From the NCBI GenBank assembly GCA_016196035.1, contig JACPYM010000081.1:1-47794 (forward strand): a stretch of DNA of 47,794 bases, given 5' to 3'. The stretch comes from Acidobacteriota bacterium (GTDB lineage Bacteria > Acidobacteriota > Blastocatellia > RBC074). Both the position numbers and the translations under genes were made by a program. A model generated the notes under the pieces. It had not been told where the DNA came from. It saw nothing but the letters and a program-made list of their open reading frames with translations, and did not search any database. Below, piece by piece: positions 33,637 through 43,869 of this stretch (position 1 is its first letter; each line of letters begins with the position of its first letter).

Positions 33637-33644
33637 GGAGCGAT

Positions 33645-34709
33645 ATGAGCGCACGTTATCTTGGCTGTTTTGTGCTGCTATCAATGAGCGCCTATCTTGC
33701 AGCCATAACTTTAACCCGGCCCACGGCAGCGGCCCGCGACAAAGAGCAGGCCCGCAACCGCGCGGCATTTCTAAAGCTGATTGAGCGCCCGCGCGTGCCG
33801 CTCGCTCCGGAAGTCAAAGAGTTGGGCGCAGCGGACGATCTCGCGCAAACGCAGTTCAGCTACGCCGCCGAAGCCAATCAACGTGTTCCGGGCTTGCTGG
33901 TCAAGCAAGCCAAAGCCAGTGGCCGCCGCCCCGTCGTGATCGCGTTGCACGGCACGGGCGGCAACAAAGAAAGCCAGTTGGCGCTATTGCAAGACCTGGC
34001 GCGGCTCGGTTTCATCGGCGTGGCGATTGACGGGCGCTATCACGGCGCGCGCACCAAGGCGGGCAAAGGCTCTGAGGGATACAGCGCAGCCATGCTGCGC
34101 ACCTATCGCACCGGCAAAGAGTTGCCCTTCCTTTACGACACCGTTTGGGACGTGCTGCGCTTGTTGGATTATCTGGAAACGCGCGCCGATGTGGATGCAC
34201 AACGCATCGGCCTGATCGGCTTTTCAAAAGGCGGGATGGAAACCTATCTGGCCGCCGCCGTGGATGCGCGCATCGCTGTCGCAGTGCCCTGCATCGGCGT
34301 GCAAAGTTTTCGCTGGGCGCTCGATCAAAATGCCTGGCAGTCGCGCGTGGGCACCTTCCAAACCGCCATCAATGGCGCAGCCATAGTCGAAGGCGTCACT
34401 GACATCAACAGCGCGTTTGTGCGCAAGTTTTATGATCGTGTGATGCCGGGGATTTATGGTGAATTCGATGGGCCGGAAATGTTGCCGCTGATCGCGCCGC
34501 GCCCCTTGCTGGTCATCAATGGCGATTCGGATGCGCGCACGCCGCTGCCCGGTTTGATGGAATGCGTTGAACGAGCGCGCACGGCGTACAGCAACGCCAA
34601 AGCGGACGAGAAGTTTGTCTTTCGACTTCAAGAAAAGACCGGCCACGCTGTCACGCCCGCCGCGCGGCAAGCGGCGTTGGATTGGTTTGGCAAATGGCTG
34701 AAACCATAA
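33645..34709 (+). CDS. Exported alpha/beta hydrolase (dienelactone hydrolase / acetyl xylan esterase-like)
   Basis: The protein has 354 residues from ATG 33645 with AAGGAG upstream. An N-terminal hydrophobic segment (CFVLLSMSAYLAAITL) directs export. Catalytic triad: S194 in GFSKGGM, D294/D296 in INGDSDARTP and H334 in KTGHAVTP; HGTGG near 102 forms the oxyanion hole. It likely cleaves esters or amides outside the cytoplasm. It is the last gene of the DUF2461-nth-cupin operon, ended by palindrome I. Confidence 0.87.
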   Translation: MSARYLGCFVLLSMSAYLAAITLTRPTAAARDKEQARNRAAFLKLIERPRVPLAPEVKELGAADDLAQTQFSYAAEANQRVPGLLVKQAKASGRRPVVIALHGTGGNKESQLALLQDLARLGFIGVAIDGRYHGARTKAGKGSEGYSAAMLRTYRTGKELPFLYDTVWDVLRLLDYLETRADVDAQRIGLIGFSKGGMETYLAAAVDARIAVAVPCIGVQSFRWALDQNAWQSRVGTFQTAINGAAIVEGVTDINSAFVRKFYDRVMPGIYGEFDGPEMLPLIAPRPLLVINGDSDARTPLPGLMECVERARTAYSNAKADEKFVFRLQEKTGHAVTPAARQAALDWFGKWLKP

Positions 34710-34734
34710 CGACCACCGCTTCAACACGGGGCAC

Positions 34735-34808
34735 AAGAGCATGGAGTTCAGGCTTCAGCCTGTCTGGGAAATCTCGCAGACAGGCTGAAGCCTGAACTCC
34801 ATGCTCTT
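34735..34808. terminator. Palindrome with perfect 32-bp arms (family I), probable two-way terminator
   Basis: Arms at 34735-34766 and 34777-34808 are perfect complements (core GAGTTCAGGCTTCAGCCTGT) with a 10-bp loop, followed by TTTTT on the plus strand. It lies between the convergent hydrolase and metalloprotease genes. Confidence 0.8.
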
Positions 34809-34823
34809 TTTACGAGAGCTAGG

Positions 34824-35573
34824 TCAGGGCTGTTCGGCGCGCACGATCGCTTCCACAACAACTTGGTCAGGGTATTCAGTCAACAGGCGCTGCACGTTCC
34901 AGTGCTGCTTGTCCAGCAGATGCGCCACCAGCAAATTAAAGCGCCAGTACAAGCCCGACTTGGCCCAATCCATTTTCCGATCGCCTGCCAGAAAGGCGCG
35001 TTTCGCTTCGTCGTAATTGAACGCCGCGCCTTTGCCCACATAATCGGCATAGCCCTCACGCACCCATTGCGGCAAGCGGTGATAGGCGATGCCGCCGACG
35101 GCCTGGCCCGTGAGCGTGTGAGTGATTTCGTGCGCGATGAAATAGTCCAGGGTGCGCTCGCCGGGCACACGCTTGCCGCTCGGCCCGATTAAGCAGTTTT
35201 CTTCAATCAGCGAATCGCGCAGGAAGACGTTGGTCGTAACCGGGTAGTAATTGACGCCGCCAGCGCCGTAGACATAGGTGAAAAAGAGCCGCTGCCGCCA
35301 GCGCGCGTTGCAAATGAATACTGTGTGATCCTGTTGAGCCGAATAAAGCGGAGATGTCGCCAGCTTGGCCTCGACCTTATCCATGACCTGTTTGCCCATT
35401 TCAGGCGCAAACGGCTGATCGGAATACAACGCCAGATTGTTGGCGCTTACCGAGGCATGAAAGAAGGCTTTAGGAAACGACAGCAGCCCCCACAACAAAC
35501 CAAAAACAGCGGCGCAGCCCACCGCTGTTTTCAGCAACACACGCTTCCAATTTTTCAGCCACTGGCGTTTCAT
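34824..35573 (-). CDS. Membrane-anchored HExxH metalloprotease-like protein
   Basis: The protein has 249 residues from ATG 35573. One N-terminal membrane segment (VLLKTAVGCAAVFGLLWGLLSF) places the rest outside. Zinc site HEITH (H148, E149, H152) and a downstream Glu in EGYADY (E173) fit a gluzincin. Substrate unknown. It is convergent with the hydrolase operon; the gap to the next gene holds nothing clear. Confidence 0.75.
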   Translation of the reverse strand: MKRQWLKNWKRVLLKTAVGCAAVFGLLWGLLSFPKAFFHASVSANNLALYSDQPFAPEMGKQVMDKVEAKLATSPLYSAQQDHTVFICNARWRQRLFFTYVYGAGGVNYYPVTTNVFLRDSLIEENCLIGPSGKRVPGERTLDYFIAHEITHTLTGQAVGGIAYHRLPQWVREGYADYVGKGAAFNYDEAKRAFLAGDRKMDWAKSGLYWRFNLLVAHLLDKQHWNVQRLLTEYPDQVVVEAIVRAEQP

Positions 35574-35694
35574 CAATTGAACCTCGCTTTGTTCATCGAA
35601 ATCAGCTTTGGCGTGCGTTTGTTTGCGCCCGCCGCTTTTTGCGCACCATAGCGCAGCTTGCGAGGTGTGTACAGCAAATGGCTTGCTCGTGGGG

Positions 35695-37800
35695 CTATTT
35701 GATATTGATGCGCACCGTATTGGCGACTATGCCATCCACCGTCAGCACTACATCCACATCGCCACGGCCAGCCAGGCTGCGCGGGATGCGCAAGTTGACC
35801 TGATCCACACCGGCCAAGCCGCCTTGTTTTCCAGCGAAAAGCACTTCGGCTGCCGTGCCGCCGATGGTCGCCGTGACGTTGGCTTGAGCGCTGCGTTTGC
35901 GCAACCCGGTGCCGTACAAAATCAGGAAGACCTGCTCGCCGTCAGGGCCAAGGTCAAGCGGCACGGCGCCGAATTTGTTGGTGGATACATTCAACTGCGC
36001 GACTGTTTCATAACTTTGCGCGCCGTTGGCTTTGACGCGCAAGACGACTGCCGCCGCGACGCCCTGGCCGTTGGCGTTGGCGGAAAACAACCCTGGCGCG
36101 ATGGTTTGCACCGGCAACGTGCCGCCCGAAAGCGAACCATCACCAGCGGTCACCGTGATCGTCGCATTGCCGTTGGCGGTGCCTTCGGGCAGTTGGTAGT
36201 TGATCTGGCCCGGCGAGACAAAAAACAGCGGGGCCAGGCGTTCGGTGCCGGCGCTGTCACGCACGCGCACGCTGGTGCCGGCCAAAGTTGTCGGCAGCGG
36301 CACACTGGTGGCCGCTTGCGTGCCCGTTGCGAGTCCGGTGCCAAAGGCCGAGACGATCTGTTCGCTGGCAAAGCGCGCGGCGCCGAAACTGGCGGCTGAA
36401 GTGCAGGCCACATCTTTCACGGATGGCCCCACCACATCCGACCAACTCGATCCGTTCCACCGCCCCAGGCGCGGCGTATCCACGGCGGTGGTGCTGTTGT
36501 TGTACGCCTTTTGGAACGTGCCGCCGGTGTAAACAAACCCCGCCAATTCCAAGATCGTTTGCGTCTGCGTGTCCAAGCCATTTCCCGTATTGCCGGTCGA
36601 AGCGCCCAAGGCCGACCACGCCGTGCCATTCCAGCGCACGATGTTGTTGGCGCTCACCGTCGTGCCATCGCCGTTGTTGCCGGCTGAAAATGCGCCGCCC
36701 AAATAGACATTGTTGCCGCTGGCATAAAGCGTATTGAGATAGCCATTCACACCGTTTTTGCTCGCGCCCGCGACGCCATTGAAAGGGGCCCACGTCGTGC
36801 CATTCCAACGCGCCACAGCGTTCACGCGCACGACATTGGCGGCGCTGTTATAGACATTGAAAAGGCCGCCCCCGACGATCAGATCAGTGCCGCTCACGGC
36901 CAGCGCGCTAACGCTGAAATCCGTGCCGTTCGCCTTGTCGCCGCTGCCCGTACCGAGTGCGGCCCAGGTATTCGTTGCCGCATTCCAGCGCGCGACATAA
37001 TTCGCGCTAACTTCATTGCCAGTGTTGTTGAGGGCTTTGTTGAACGAACCGCCGACGTAAAGATCGCTGCCAATCAGCGCCAGCCCATGCACCCAGGCTT
37101 GGCCGCCCGCGACACCGTTGCCATTCGCTGCTGTGCCATTGCCCAAGGCCGTCCACGACGAACCGTTCCAACGCGCGACGCCATTGGCAAAGACGCTGTT
37201 GCCGGCCGCGTTGTAAGCCACGGTGAATGCGCCGCCGAGATAAACATTGCCGCCGCTGACCAACACGTCATCTACGCGCTGATTCACACCGTTGGCGCTC
37301 AGGCCGCTGCCGCCGCCCAACGCCGCCCATTGGCCGGTCGCGCTATTCCAACGCGCCACGCCATTAGCGCTGACCGCAGTCCCCGCACTCTGATAAACAT
37401 TGCTGAAGCCACCCACGACATACACATCATTGCCGCTGATGGCGAGGTCTTCGACAAAGCCGCCCACGCCGTTGCCAGTCGAAGTCGTGCCCGTGCCCAG
37501 CGTCGTCCACACGCCAGTTTTGACGTTGAAGCGCGCCACGCCATTCGCGTTCACGCCGCCAATCGTGTGGAAGCTGCCCCCGGCATAAACGAAATCGCCC
37601 TCGCCCGCCAGCGCCGAGACCGCGCCATCCGCACCCGCCAGATCGAACCACAGGGCGGTCGCGCTGGCCTTGGGCGCCGCCGCTTGCACTTGATCGTGCC
37701 CCGGCGCCAGCGTGGCGGTCAGATTTAACCAGGCGAAGACAAGACTCAACACCCTGAAAGCACGATGAGACAGCAAGCGGCGAATCGTTGTGTTATTCAT
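35695..37800 (-). CDS. Secreted beta-propeller protein with TIGR03437-type C-terminal domain
   Basis: The protein has 701 residues from ATG 37800 with GAGAGG upstream; 17 extra in-frame residues upstream are not needed. The signal peptide is FRVLSLVFAWLNLTATLAPG. Six or seven repeats of 60-70 residues follow (pattern NGVARWN....W..LG.G....NGV......SG.NVYLGGAF), forming a propeller. The C-terminus carries a TIGR03437 domain (APLFFVSPGQINYQLPEGT, GLFSANANGQGVAAA, ILYGTGLRKRS), a domain concentrated in Acidobacteria such as Solibacter. It probably binds a surface polymer. No enzymatic residues were seen. Confidence 0.9.
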   Translation of the reverse strand: MNNTTIRRLLSHRAFRVLSLVFAWLNLTATLAPGHDQVQAAAPKASATALWFDLAGADGAVSALAGEGDFVYAGGSFHTIGGVNANGVARFNVKTGVWTTLGTGTTSTGNGVGGFVEDLAISGNDVYVVGGFSNVYQSAGTAVSANGVARWNSATGQWAALGGGSGLSANGVNQRVDDVLVSGGNVYLGGAFTVAYNAAGNSVFANGVARWNGSSWTALGNGTAANGNGVAGGQAWVHGLALIGSDLYVGGSFNKALNNTGNEVSANYVARWNAATNTWAALGTGSGDKANGTDFSVSALAVSGTDLIVGGGLFNVYNSAANVVRVNAVARWNGTTWAPFNGVAGASKNGVNGYLNTLYASGNNVYLGGAFSAGNNGDGTTVSANNIVRWNGTAWSALGASTGNTGNGLDTQTQTILELAGFVYTGGTFQKAYNNSTTAVDTPRLGRWNGSSWSDVVGPSVKDVACTSAASFGAARFASEQIVSAFGTGLATGTQAATSVPLPTTLAGTSVRVRDSAGTERLAPLFFVSPGQINYQLPEGTANGNATITVTAGDGSLSGGTLPVQTIAPGLFSANANGQGVAAAVVLRVKANGAQSYETVAQLNVSTNKFGAVPLDLGPDGEQVFLILYGTGLRKRSAQANVTATIGGTAAEVLFAGKQGGLAGVDQVNLRIPRSLAGRGDVDVVLTVDGIVANTVRINIK

Positions 37801-38179
37801 ACGACCTCTCTGAATTTGTAGGTTGGACGCTGGCGGGACAAACCGCGTCAAAGGTTGTTGGCGGCGCTTGATTGCCGGGCAGCAGACGGCGGCGCAGTAT
37901 TTCTTGAATTGGACTGGGATGCAGGTTACGGCGCTTGGCGGGAATCAGCAACCAGGGGCGTAGTTCGCTCATGACAAGTCACCCAGCTTCAGACATCTAC
38001 CACGCCACGTGTCGAGGTGATCAAACGGGCTAAATGTTACGTTAGGAACGTGTGCCCGGGGCCGCTGGATTGCTGGCGATTCTTGAGCGCGTGATTGTGC
38101 GTGCGCTATGCTGCAACCGTTGAAACGCGCGGGAAGTAACACGAGCCTTCGCTGAACGCAGTTGCTGGAAATGAAACCG
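37801..38179. other. Non-coding gap between the propeller gene and the UPF0175/PIN pair
   Basis: A 379-base stretch holds no conserved gene. A 59-codon open frame on the minus strand (37793-37972) overlaps the propeller start and looks accidental. A candidate promoter for the plus-strand pair lies at 38083-38112. Confidence 0.5.
38083..38112 (+). promoter_or_regulatory. Candidate promoter of the UPF0175/PIN pair
   Basis: TTGAGC (38083-38088) is followed after 18 bases by TATGCT (38107-38112); each matches four of six consensus bases. It lies about 70 bases before the UPF0175 start. Confidence 0.35.
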
Positions 38180-38500
38180 ATGTCTGAGACAACTACGATA
38201 TACGACGTGCTCGCCCTGGCGCGCACGCTTACCCTTGCCGACCGTTCGCGCCTGGCAAGGCTATTCACCCGTGCGGAAAATACACCGCTGCCAGAGCGCG
38301 CTTCCCTTGACGAGGCGCTTGAATTGTATCTGGCGGATGCTTGCAGCCTGGGACGGGCGGCTGAACTTTCGGGTGTCACGCGCTGGAAGATCATCGCTTA
38401 TTTGAAGGAACGCGGCATCCCGGTGCTGGCACTGGGCGAGCAAACCGCCCACGAGTTGGATGCCCAGGCGGAGCAACTCGAACGGGAAGGAATCCTGTGA
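38180..38500 (+). CDS. UPF0175-family antitoxin-like protein
   Basis: The protein has 106 residues from ATG 38180; ATG 38171 is an alternative, only three codons longer. UPF0175 motif: ALELYLADACSLGRAAELSGVTRWKIIAYLKERGIPVL, a helix-turn-helix-like DNA-binding unit. Members occur next to PIN-like (DUF3368) genes and are regarded as antitoxins. The TGA stop overlaps the GTG start of the next gene (GTGA). Confidence 0.82.
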   Translation: MSETTTIYDVLALARTLTLADRSRLARLFTRAENTPLPERASLDEALELYLADACSLGRAAELSGVTRWKIIAYLKERGIPVLALGEQTAHELDAQAEQLEREGIL

Positions 38501-39021
38501 TCGTCGTCGGCACCACCAATATCCTCAGTTTCCTGGCGGCGGGCGACTCGTTACCGGCATTCCTGCGCTTGTTCGCCCGTTCCAAACTGGTGATTCCGCC
38601 CGGCGTGCAACAAGAACTGCAAGCCGGCTTGAACGCGGGTGCCAACTACCTCGAACCGGTGCTCCAAGCCATCCAAGCCAATCAAATCGAAGTCAGCGCG
38701 CTTTCGGCAGAAGAAGAGTTTCTCACCTACAACTTGCCGCGCAGTCTCAACGAAGGAGAACTCCAAGCTCTCGCCCTCACCCAAAAGCGGCGCGCGCCCT
38801 TGCTGTGCAACGACACCCAGGCCCTTCGTTATTGCCAACCGCGCGGCATCACCGTCGTCAATCTGGTCGCCATTTTGCGCCTGCTCTGGGTAAAAAACGT
38901 GCAGTCGCCTGATGAGGTGCGCAGGTTGATCGAGCAGATGGAGCGGGTCGAAGGTTTGGCGCTGTCTCCCAGGCAGGTGGATGAGATTTTTGCTCAACAC
39001 GAAGGCACTGAGACAGACTAA
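38497..39021 (+). CDS. PIN-like (DUF3368-type) toxin partner lacking the first catalytic Asp
   Basis: The protein has 174 residues from GTG 38497. Family features are the N-terminal strand MIVVxxTNILSFL, LVIPPGVQQELQ (E40), NEGELQALAL (E86, E88) and LLCNDTQALRY (D106). In family members the second residue after VV(S/G) is Asp (VVSDTNIL); here it is Thr (VVGTTNIL, residue 6). All other landmarks are present. With that Asp missing, Mg2+-dependent RNA cleavage may be lost. The C-terminus is long and charged (RRLIEQMERVEGLAL). Start codon overlap implies coupled translation with UPF0175. Confidence 0.78.
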   Translation: MIVVGTTNILSFLAAGDSLPAFLRLFARSKLVIPPGVQQELQAGLNAGANYLEPVLQAIQANQIEVSALSAEEEFLTYNLPRSLNEGELQALALTQKRRAPLLCNDTQALRYCQPRGITVVNLVAILRLLWVKNVQSPDEVRRLIEQMERVEGLALSPRQVDEIFAQHEGTETD

Positions 39022-39038
39022 CAACAGGGCGTTATAAT
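39010..39038 (+). promoter_or_regulatory. Candidate sigma-70 promoter of the AbrB-DUF5678/retropepsin pair
   Basis: GAGACA (39010-39015), 17 bases, then a perfect TATAAT (39033-39038), 33 bases before the ATG at 39072. The -35 overlaps the last codons of the PIN-like gene, so the pair has its own promoter. Confidence 0.55.
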
Positions 39039-39071
39039 CAACGCACAAAACCATTCCAGGAGGGACGAAAT

Positions 39072-39539
39072 ATGCTTGAGACTCTGACCATTGAAGACGG
39101 CGGTAAGGTCGCCTTGCCTGATGCTGTGCAAACACGTTACGGATTCAAACCTCACACATCCATCCGCTTGATCGAGACCAAAAACGGCGTTTTGCTGGTG
39201 CCGCTGACAGATGCGCCGATGAGCGCGGCACTCCAAGCCGAATTGGAAGAATGGCAGGCGCTGGGTGCGGGTGAATCTGTCAACGGAAATATGGTTGTGC
39301 CTGCACCGTATGTCCTGGCGACGAATCTTTCCATCAAAGATCGTTCGCGCGAGGACGAATGGTTGCACGCGCACCAGGTCGAATACGCAGGTCAGTACGT
39401 CGCGCTCGAAGGCAATCGGTTGGTCGCCCACGGAAATAGCTTTTCTGAAGCAGCCACGGCAGCGCGCGCGGCAGGCGTCCAGGATGCGCTGGTCGTTTTT
39501 GTGGAAAGCCCAGACACGCCGCCTTATCTCGGATTCTGA
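39072..39539 (+). CDS. AbrB/MazE-like DNA-binding domain fused to DUF5678
   Basis: The protein has 155 residues with AGGAGG upstream. The N-terminal 45 residues are a swapped-hairpin AbrB domain (LETLTIEDGGKVALPDAVQTRYGFKPHTSIRLIETKNGVLLVPL). The C-terminal 70 residues are DUF5678 (DEWLHAHQVEYAGQYVALEGNRLVAHGNSFSEAATAARAAG...DALVVFVE). A linker of about 40 residues joins them. AbrB domains are typical antitoxin repressors. The retropepsin-like gene starts 2 bases after the stop. The fused form may be a natural antitoxin for the downstream protein. Confidence 0.8.
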   Translation: MLETLTIEDGGKVALPDAVQTRYGFKPHTSIRLIETKNGVLLVPLTDAPMSAALQAELEEWQALGAGESVNGNMVVPAPYVLATNLSIKDRSREDEWLHAHQVEYAGQYVALEGNRLVAHGNSFSEAATAARAAGVQDALVVFVESPDTPPYLGF

Positions 39540-39541
39540 TC

Positions 39542-39952
39542 ATGACCTATCAACTGAACTTCAGCCAAAAACAACGTTACGACTCGCTGGAAACGGGCAT
39601 TTCCCTGGAAGTCGCGCTTCAGTATGGCGGCAACAAAACGCATTGCCGCGCCAAAATTGATAGTGGCTCGCAGGCTTGTTTGTTTGAGCGCGGTATCGGC
39701 GAGTTTCTCGGCATTCCAGTTGAAAGCGGACTCCGGCGGGATTTCTCCACCCTGACCGGCAGGCTAACGGCTTTCGGTCACGAAGTGGTGCTGGAAAGCC
39801 TGGGGTTGCAATTACAGAGCTTTGTTTATTTCGCTGAATCTGACGCGATCAAACGCAACCTGCTGGGTCGGCAAGGCTGGCTGCAATTACTCAAGTTTGG
39901 TCTGGTTGATTACGACAGCGAAATTTACCTGAGCCTTTACGATGAAAAATGA
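39542..39952 (+). CDS. Retropepsin-like aspartyl-protease-type protein
   Basis: The protein has 136 residues. The active-site-like loop is AKIDSGSQACLFERG (D40-S41-G42), followed by LGIPVESG and the second conserved half NLLGRQGWLQLLKFGLVDY. Together these give the single-lobe retroviral-protease fold, which works as a dimer. The gene is coupled to the AbrB-DUF5678 gene (2-base gap) and shares its promoter. Substrate unknown; proteolysis of the partner or of a host protein is possible. Confidence 0.78.
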   Translation: MTYQLNFSQKQRYDSLETGISLEVALQYGGNKTHCRAKIDSGSQACLFERGIGEFLGIPVESGLRRDFSTLTGRLTAFGHEVVLESLGLQLQSFVYFAESDAIKRNLLGRQGWLQLLKFGLVDYDSEIYLSLYDEK

Positions 39953-39982
39953 TTGCGAGCGAATCCAGCCAGACTCCCAATT

Positions 39983-41515
39983 TCACTTCATCGTCAACAA
40001 CACCGCCATCGTCTCAATCCCATCCCACAAATTCTGCAACCGCATATTCTCGTTCGCGCTGTGCTGGTTGTTGTCGTGATTGGCAATCGGCACGCCGATG
40101 CAGGGCGTTTTCAGATGGTCGGTGAAAATGTACAGCGGCACGCTGCCGCCCAGCGTGGGCATTTTGATGACCGGGCCGCGGGTACTTTCAACAGCACTAG
40201 CGACGGCGGCGATGATGGCTTGGGAGATGGGCAGGTCCATCGAAGTTTTGGACGCGTTGTAGCCGCCCTGGCGCATGACTTTGGCGATCTTGGGATATTT
40301 CAGGCGCGTGGCGTCGTCGGGGTCAGCTTCGACGATGTAGTAGCCCTGGGCGCGGATGTGTTCGACGACTAAGTCTACGGCGCGGCGATGGTCGAGGCCT
40401 TTGACCAGGCGGATGTCGAGCGAGGCCGTGGCGGTCGAGGGCACGACGTTGCGGGCGGTCGCGCCGACTGAAGAGCTGACGAAGCCGCGAATGTTAAGCG
40501 AGGGCAAGTTGAGCATTTCGCTCAAGCGTTTGCCGCCGCCTTCGCTCCAACCCAGACCGAGTTCGCGTTTGAGCAGCGCGTCGTTGTCGGGCGCTTCAGC
40601 AAAAGCGCGCAGTTCGGTGGCGCTGAGCGGTTCGATGCCGTCGTAATAGCCTTTGATCAGCACGCGCCCGTCATCGTCTTTCATCGAAGCCAGCAGCTTG
40701 GCCAGCATCAACGCCGGATTGGGCGCCCAATTGCCGTAATGGCCGCTGTGCAATTCGCGGCGCGGGCCGTACACAGTAACCTCAAGACCGGTCACGCCGC
40801 GCGCGCCGAAATAGATTTGTTGGCGGCGTGTTTGGTCTACGGGGCCGTCGCATATCAGCCAGGCATCGGCTTTGAGCAGGTCTTTGTATTTGGCGACGAA
40901 TTGTTCCAGATGCGCCGAACCGGCTTCCTCTTCGCCTTCAAAAAAGAATTTGAGATTGGCTTGGGGTGTGATGTTGTTGGCGCGCATGGCGTCGAGCGCG
41001 GCGCAGATGGTGATAATCGGCGCTTTGTCATCGCCGGTCGAACGCGCGTACAAGCGCCATTCGGGATCGAAGGGCTGACCTTTGGCGGGGAACGGAATGT
41101 CTTTGCCGCCCGCTTCGAGCGAGGCCGAACGCAGGATTGGTTTGAACGGATCACCGCCCACCCACTTGGCCGGTTCGACCGGCTGGCCGTCGTAGTGGGC
41201 GTAAAAGATCAATGTGCGCGTCGCGCCGGGCGTATTGATTTCGCCATAAACGACAGGCGGCACATCGGGCAATTCCAGCAATTGGGTTTTGACGCCGCGT
41301 TTTTGCAGCAGCTCGACGATTAGCGCGGCATTGCGGCGGATGTTGGGCAGATCAGAGGCGACGTTGGGGATGGCGAGCAGGCGCGTGTATTCGGCCATGA
41401 TCTCGTGCTCGTGCTGCTGGCGGTATTGGCGCGCGGCTTGGGCGGCGGGGGATGTTTGGGCAACCACCGGATAAGTCAGCAACAGCAAGGTCAAGAGGGC
41501 GGGTTTGGTGTTCAT
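39983..41515 (-). CDS. Exported M20-family zinc metallopeptidase
   Basis: The protein has 510 residues from ATG 41515. The signal peptide is MNTKPALLTLLLLTYPVVAQ. M20 metal ligands and catalytic residues seen: FYAHYDGQPVEP (His, Asp), RSTGDDKAP (bridging Asp) and FFEGEEEAGSAH (catalytic Glu-Glu). The lid/dimerisation domain follows (NIRGFVSSSVGATARNVVPSTA), and a further His is at the C-terminus (HSANENMRL). It likely cleaves small peptides or dipeptides outside the cytoplasm. Convergent with the retropepsin pair. Confidence 0.9.
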   Translation of the reverse strand: MNTKPALLTLLLLTYPVVAQTSPAAQAARQYRQQHEHEIMAEYTRLLAIPNVASDLPNIRRNAALIVELLQKRGVKTQLLELPDVPPVVYGEINTPGATRTLIFYAHYDGQPVEPAKWVGGDPFKPILRSASLEAGGKDIPFPAKGQPFDPEWRLYARSTGDDKAPIITICAALDAMRANNITPQANLKFFFEGEEEAGSAHLEQFVAKYKDLLKADAWLICDGPVDQTRRQQIYFGARGVTGLEVTVYGPRRELHSGHYGNWAPNPALMLAKLLASMKDDDGRVLIKGYYDGIEPLSATELRAFAEAPDNDALLKRELGLGWSEGGGKRLSEMLNLPSLNIRGFVSSSVGATARNVVPSTATASLDIRLVKGLDHRRAVDLVVEHIRAQGYYIVEADPDDATRLKYPKIAKVMRQGGYNASKTSMDLPISQAIIAAVASAVESTRGPVIKMPTLGGSVPLYIFTDHLKTPCIGVPIANHDNNQHSANENMRLQNLWDGIETMAVLLTMK

Positions 41516-41543
41516 CGGTTCTCCGGCATTCAAAAGACCAATT

Positions 41544-42098
41544 TCAAATTTGAGATTTCAAAATGATGGCGCTCATCCGCTGGCGTTTGCCGCTGTCTTG
41601 ATCGGCAATGCCGCCATCACGGCAATGCTGCAAATTTGCCAGCGCCAGACGCGTGTTTAATTCGTCAAGCGGCACCAGATGCTCTTCGTCCAGTTCATTC
41701 ACCGCTTCGGGCGTGGTGAAATTGAGCGGGCAAAAGTCTACTTCCGGCGCGCCGTCTTCGGCCTCGAAGAGCAGCGGCAAGCCTTGGGTGCGGCAGATCA
41801 GCGGGCGTGATTCGTAGATTGCACAGCGTTCATTCACGAGCAGCGGACAGGCGACGGGTTCGCCTCGTGCTTCGCGTTGGTTGACCTCAGCGGCTTGCTG
41901 TTCGATGCGTGTGCGCAGGTCTGGCGGCAATTCGTCCAAGGTGGCGGCGATACACGCGGCTTCCACTGGAAAGACAGAAAGATGATGCTGACAGCAGCCG
42001 CTGCACCCGGCGCGGCAGGCCAGATGCGCGGCGTAGCGCTGGGCGAGTTGCGTAGTCAGGGCGTCAACGGTTTGAACGAGTTGTTCGTAAGGAGTCAT
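41544..42098 (-). CDS. YkgJ-family Cys-cluster (zinc/iron chelatase-like) protein
   Basis: The protein has 184 residues from ATG 42098; ATG 42110 is a four-codon-longer alternative. The Cys pattern [12 protein letters not shown] near the N-terminus, [20 protein letters not shown] in the middle and a later CPLN is the YkgJ/CxxCxxxCC signature, presumed to bind Zn or Fe-S. Function unknown. It is upstream of the M20 gene on the same strand and divergent from lysS. Confidence 0.85.
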   Translation of the reverse strand: MTPYEQLVQTVDALTTQLAQRYAAHLACRAGCSGCCQHHLSVFPVEAACIAATLDELPPDLRTRIEQQAAEVNQREARGEPVACPLLVNERCAIYESRPLICRTQGLPLLFEAEDGAPEVDFCPLNFTTPEAVNELDEEHLVPLDELNTRLALANLQHCRDGGIADQDSGKRQRMSAIILKSQI

Positions 42099-42192
42099 CG
42101 CGCGCCGCATCCTACGCGCGCACGGGCGGCAAAGGCAATGCCGCGAATTGACCGAGCAGATGGCCGAACAAATGCTTGACCAATTGCCTGAA

Positions 42193-42222
42193 TTGACACT
42201 CGTAAATTGGCATTCCTATAAT
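42193..42222 (+). promoter_or_regulatory. Near-consensus sigma-70 promoter of lysS
   Basis: Perfect TTGACA (42193-42198), 18 bases, perfect TATAAT (42217-42222). It lies 44 bases before the lysS TTG start and fits the housekeeping role of the operon. Confidence 0.85.
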
Positions 42223-42266
42223 CGCGCCTCATTTTTCCCAGGCAGATCATCGCTGAAGGAGCACTT

Positions 42267-43844
<1,578 letters not shown>

Positions 43845-43869
43845 CAGACGAAAATAAGGAGCAGGCATC

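Noticed and set aside
37793-37972. 59-codon minus-strand frame starting MSELRPWLLIPAKRR
   Set aside because: Overlaps the propeller gene start, has no good ribosome site and no recognisable domain.
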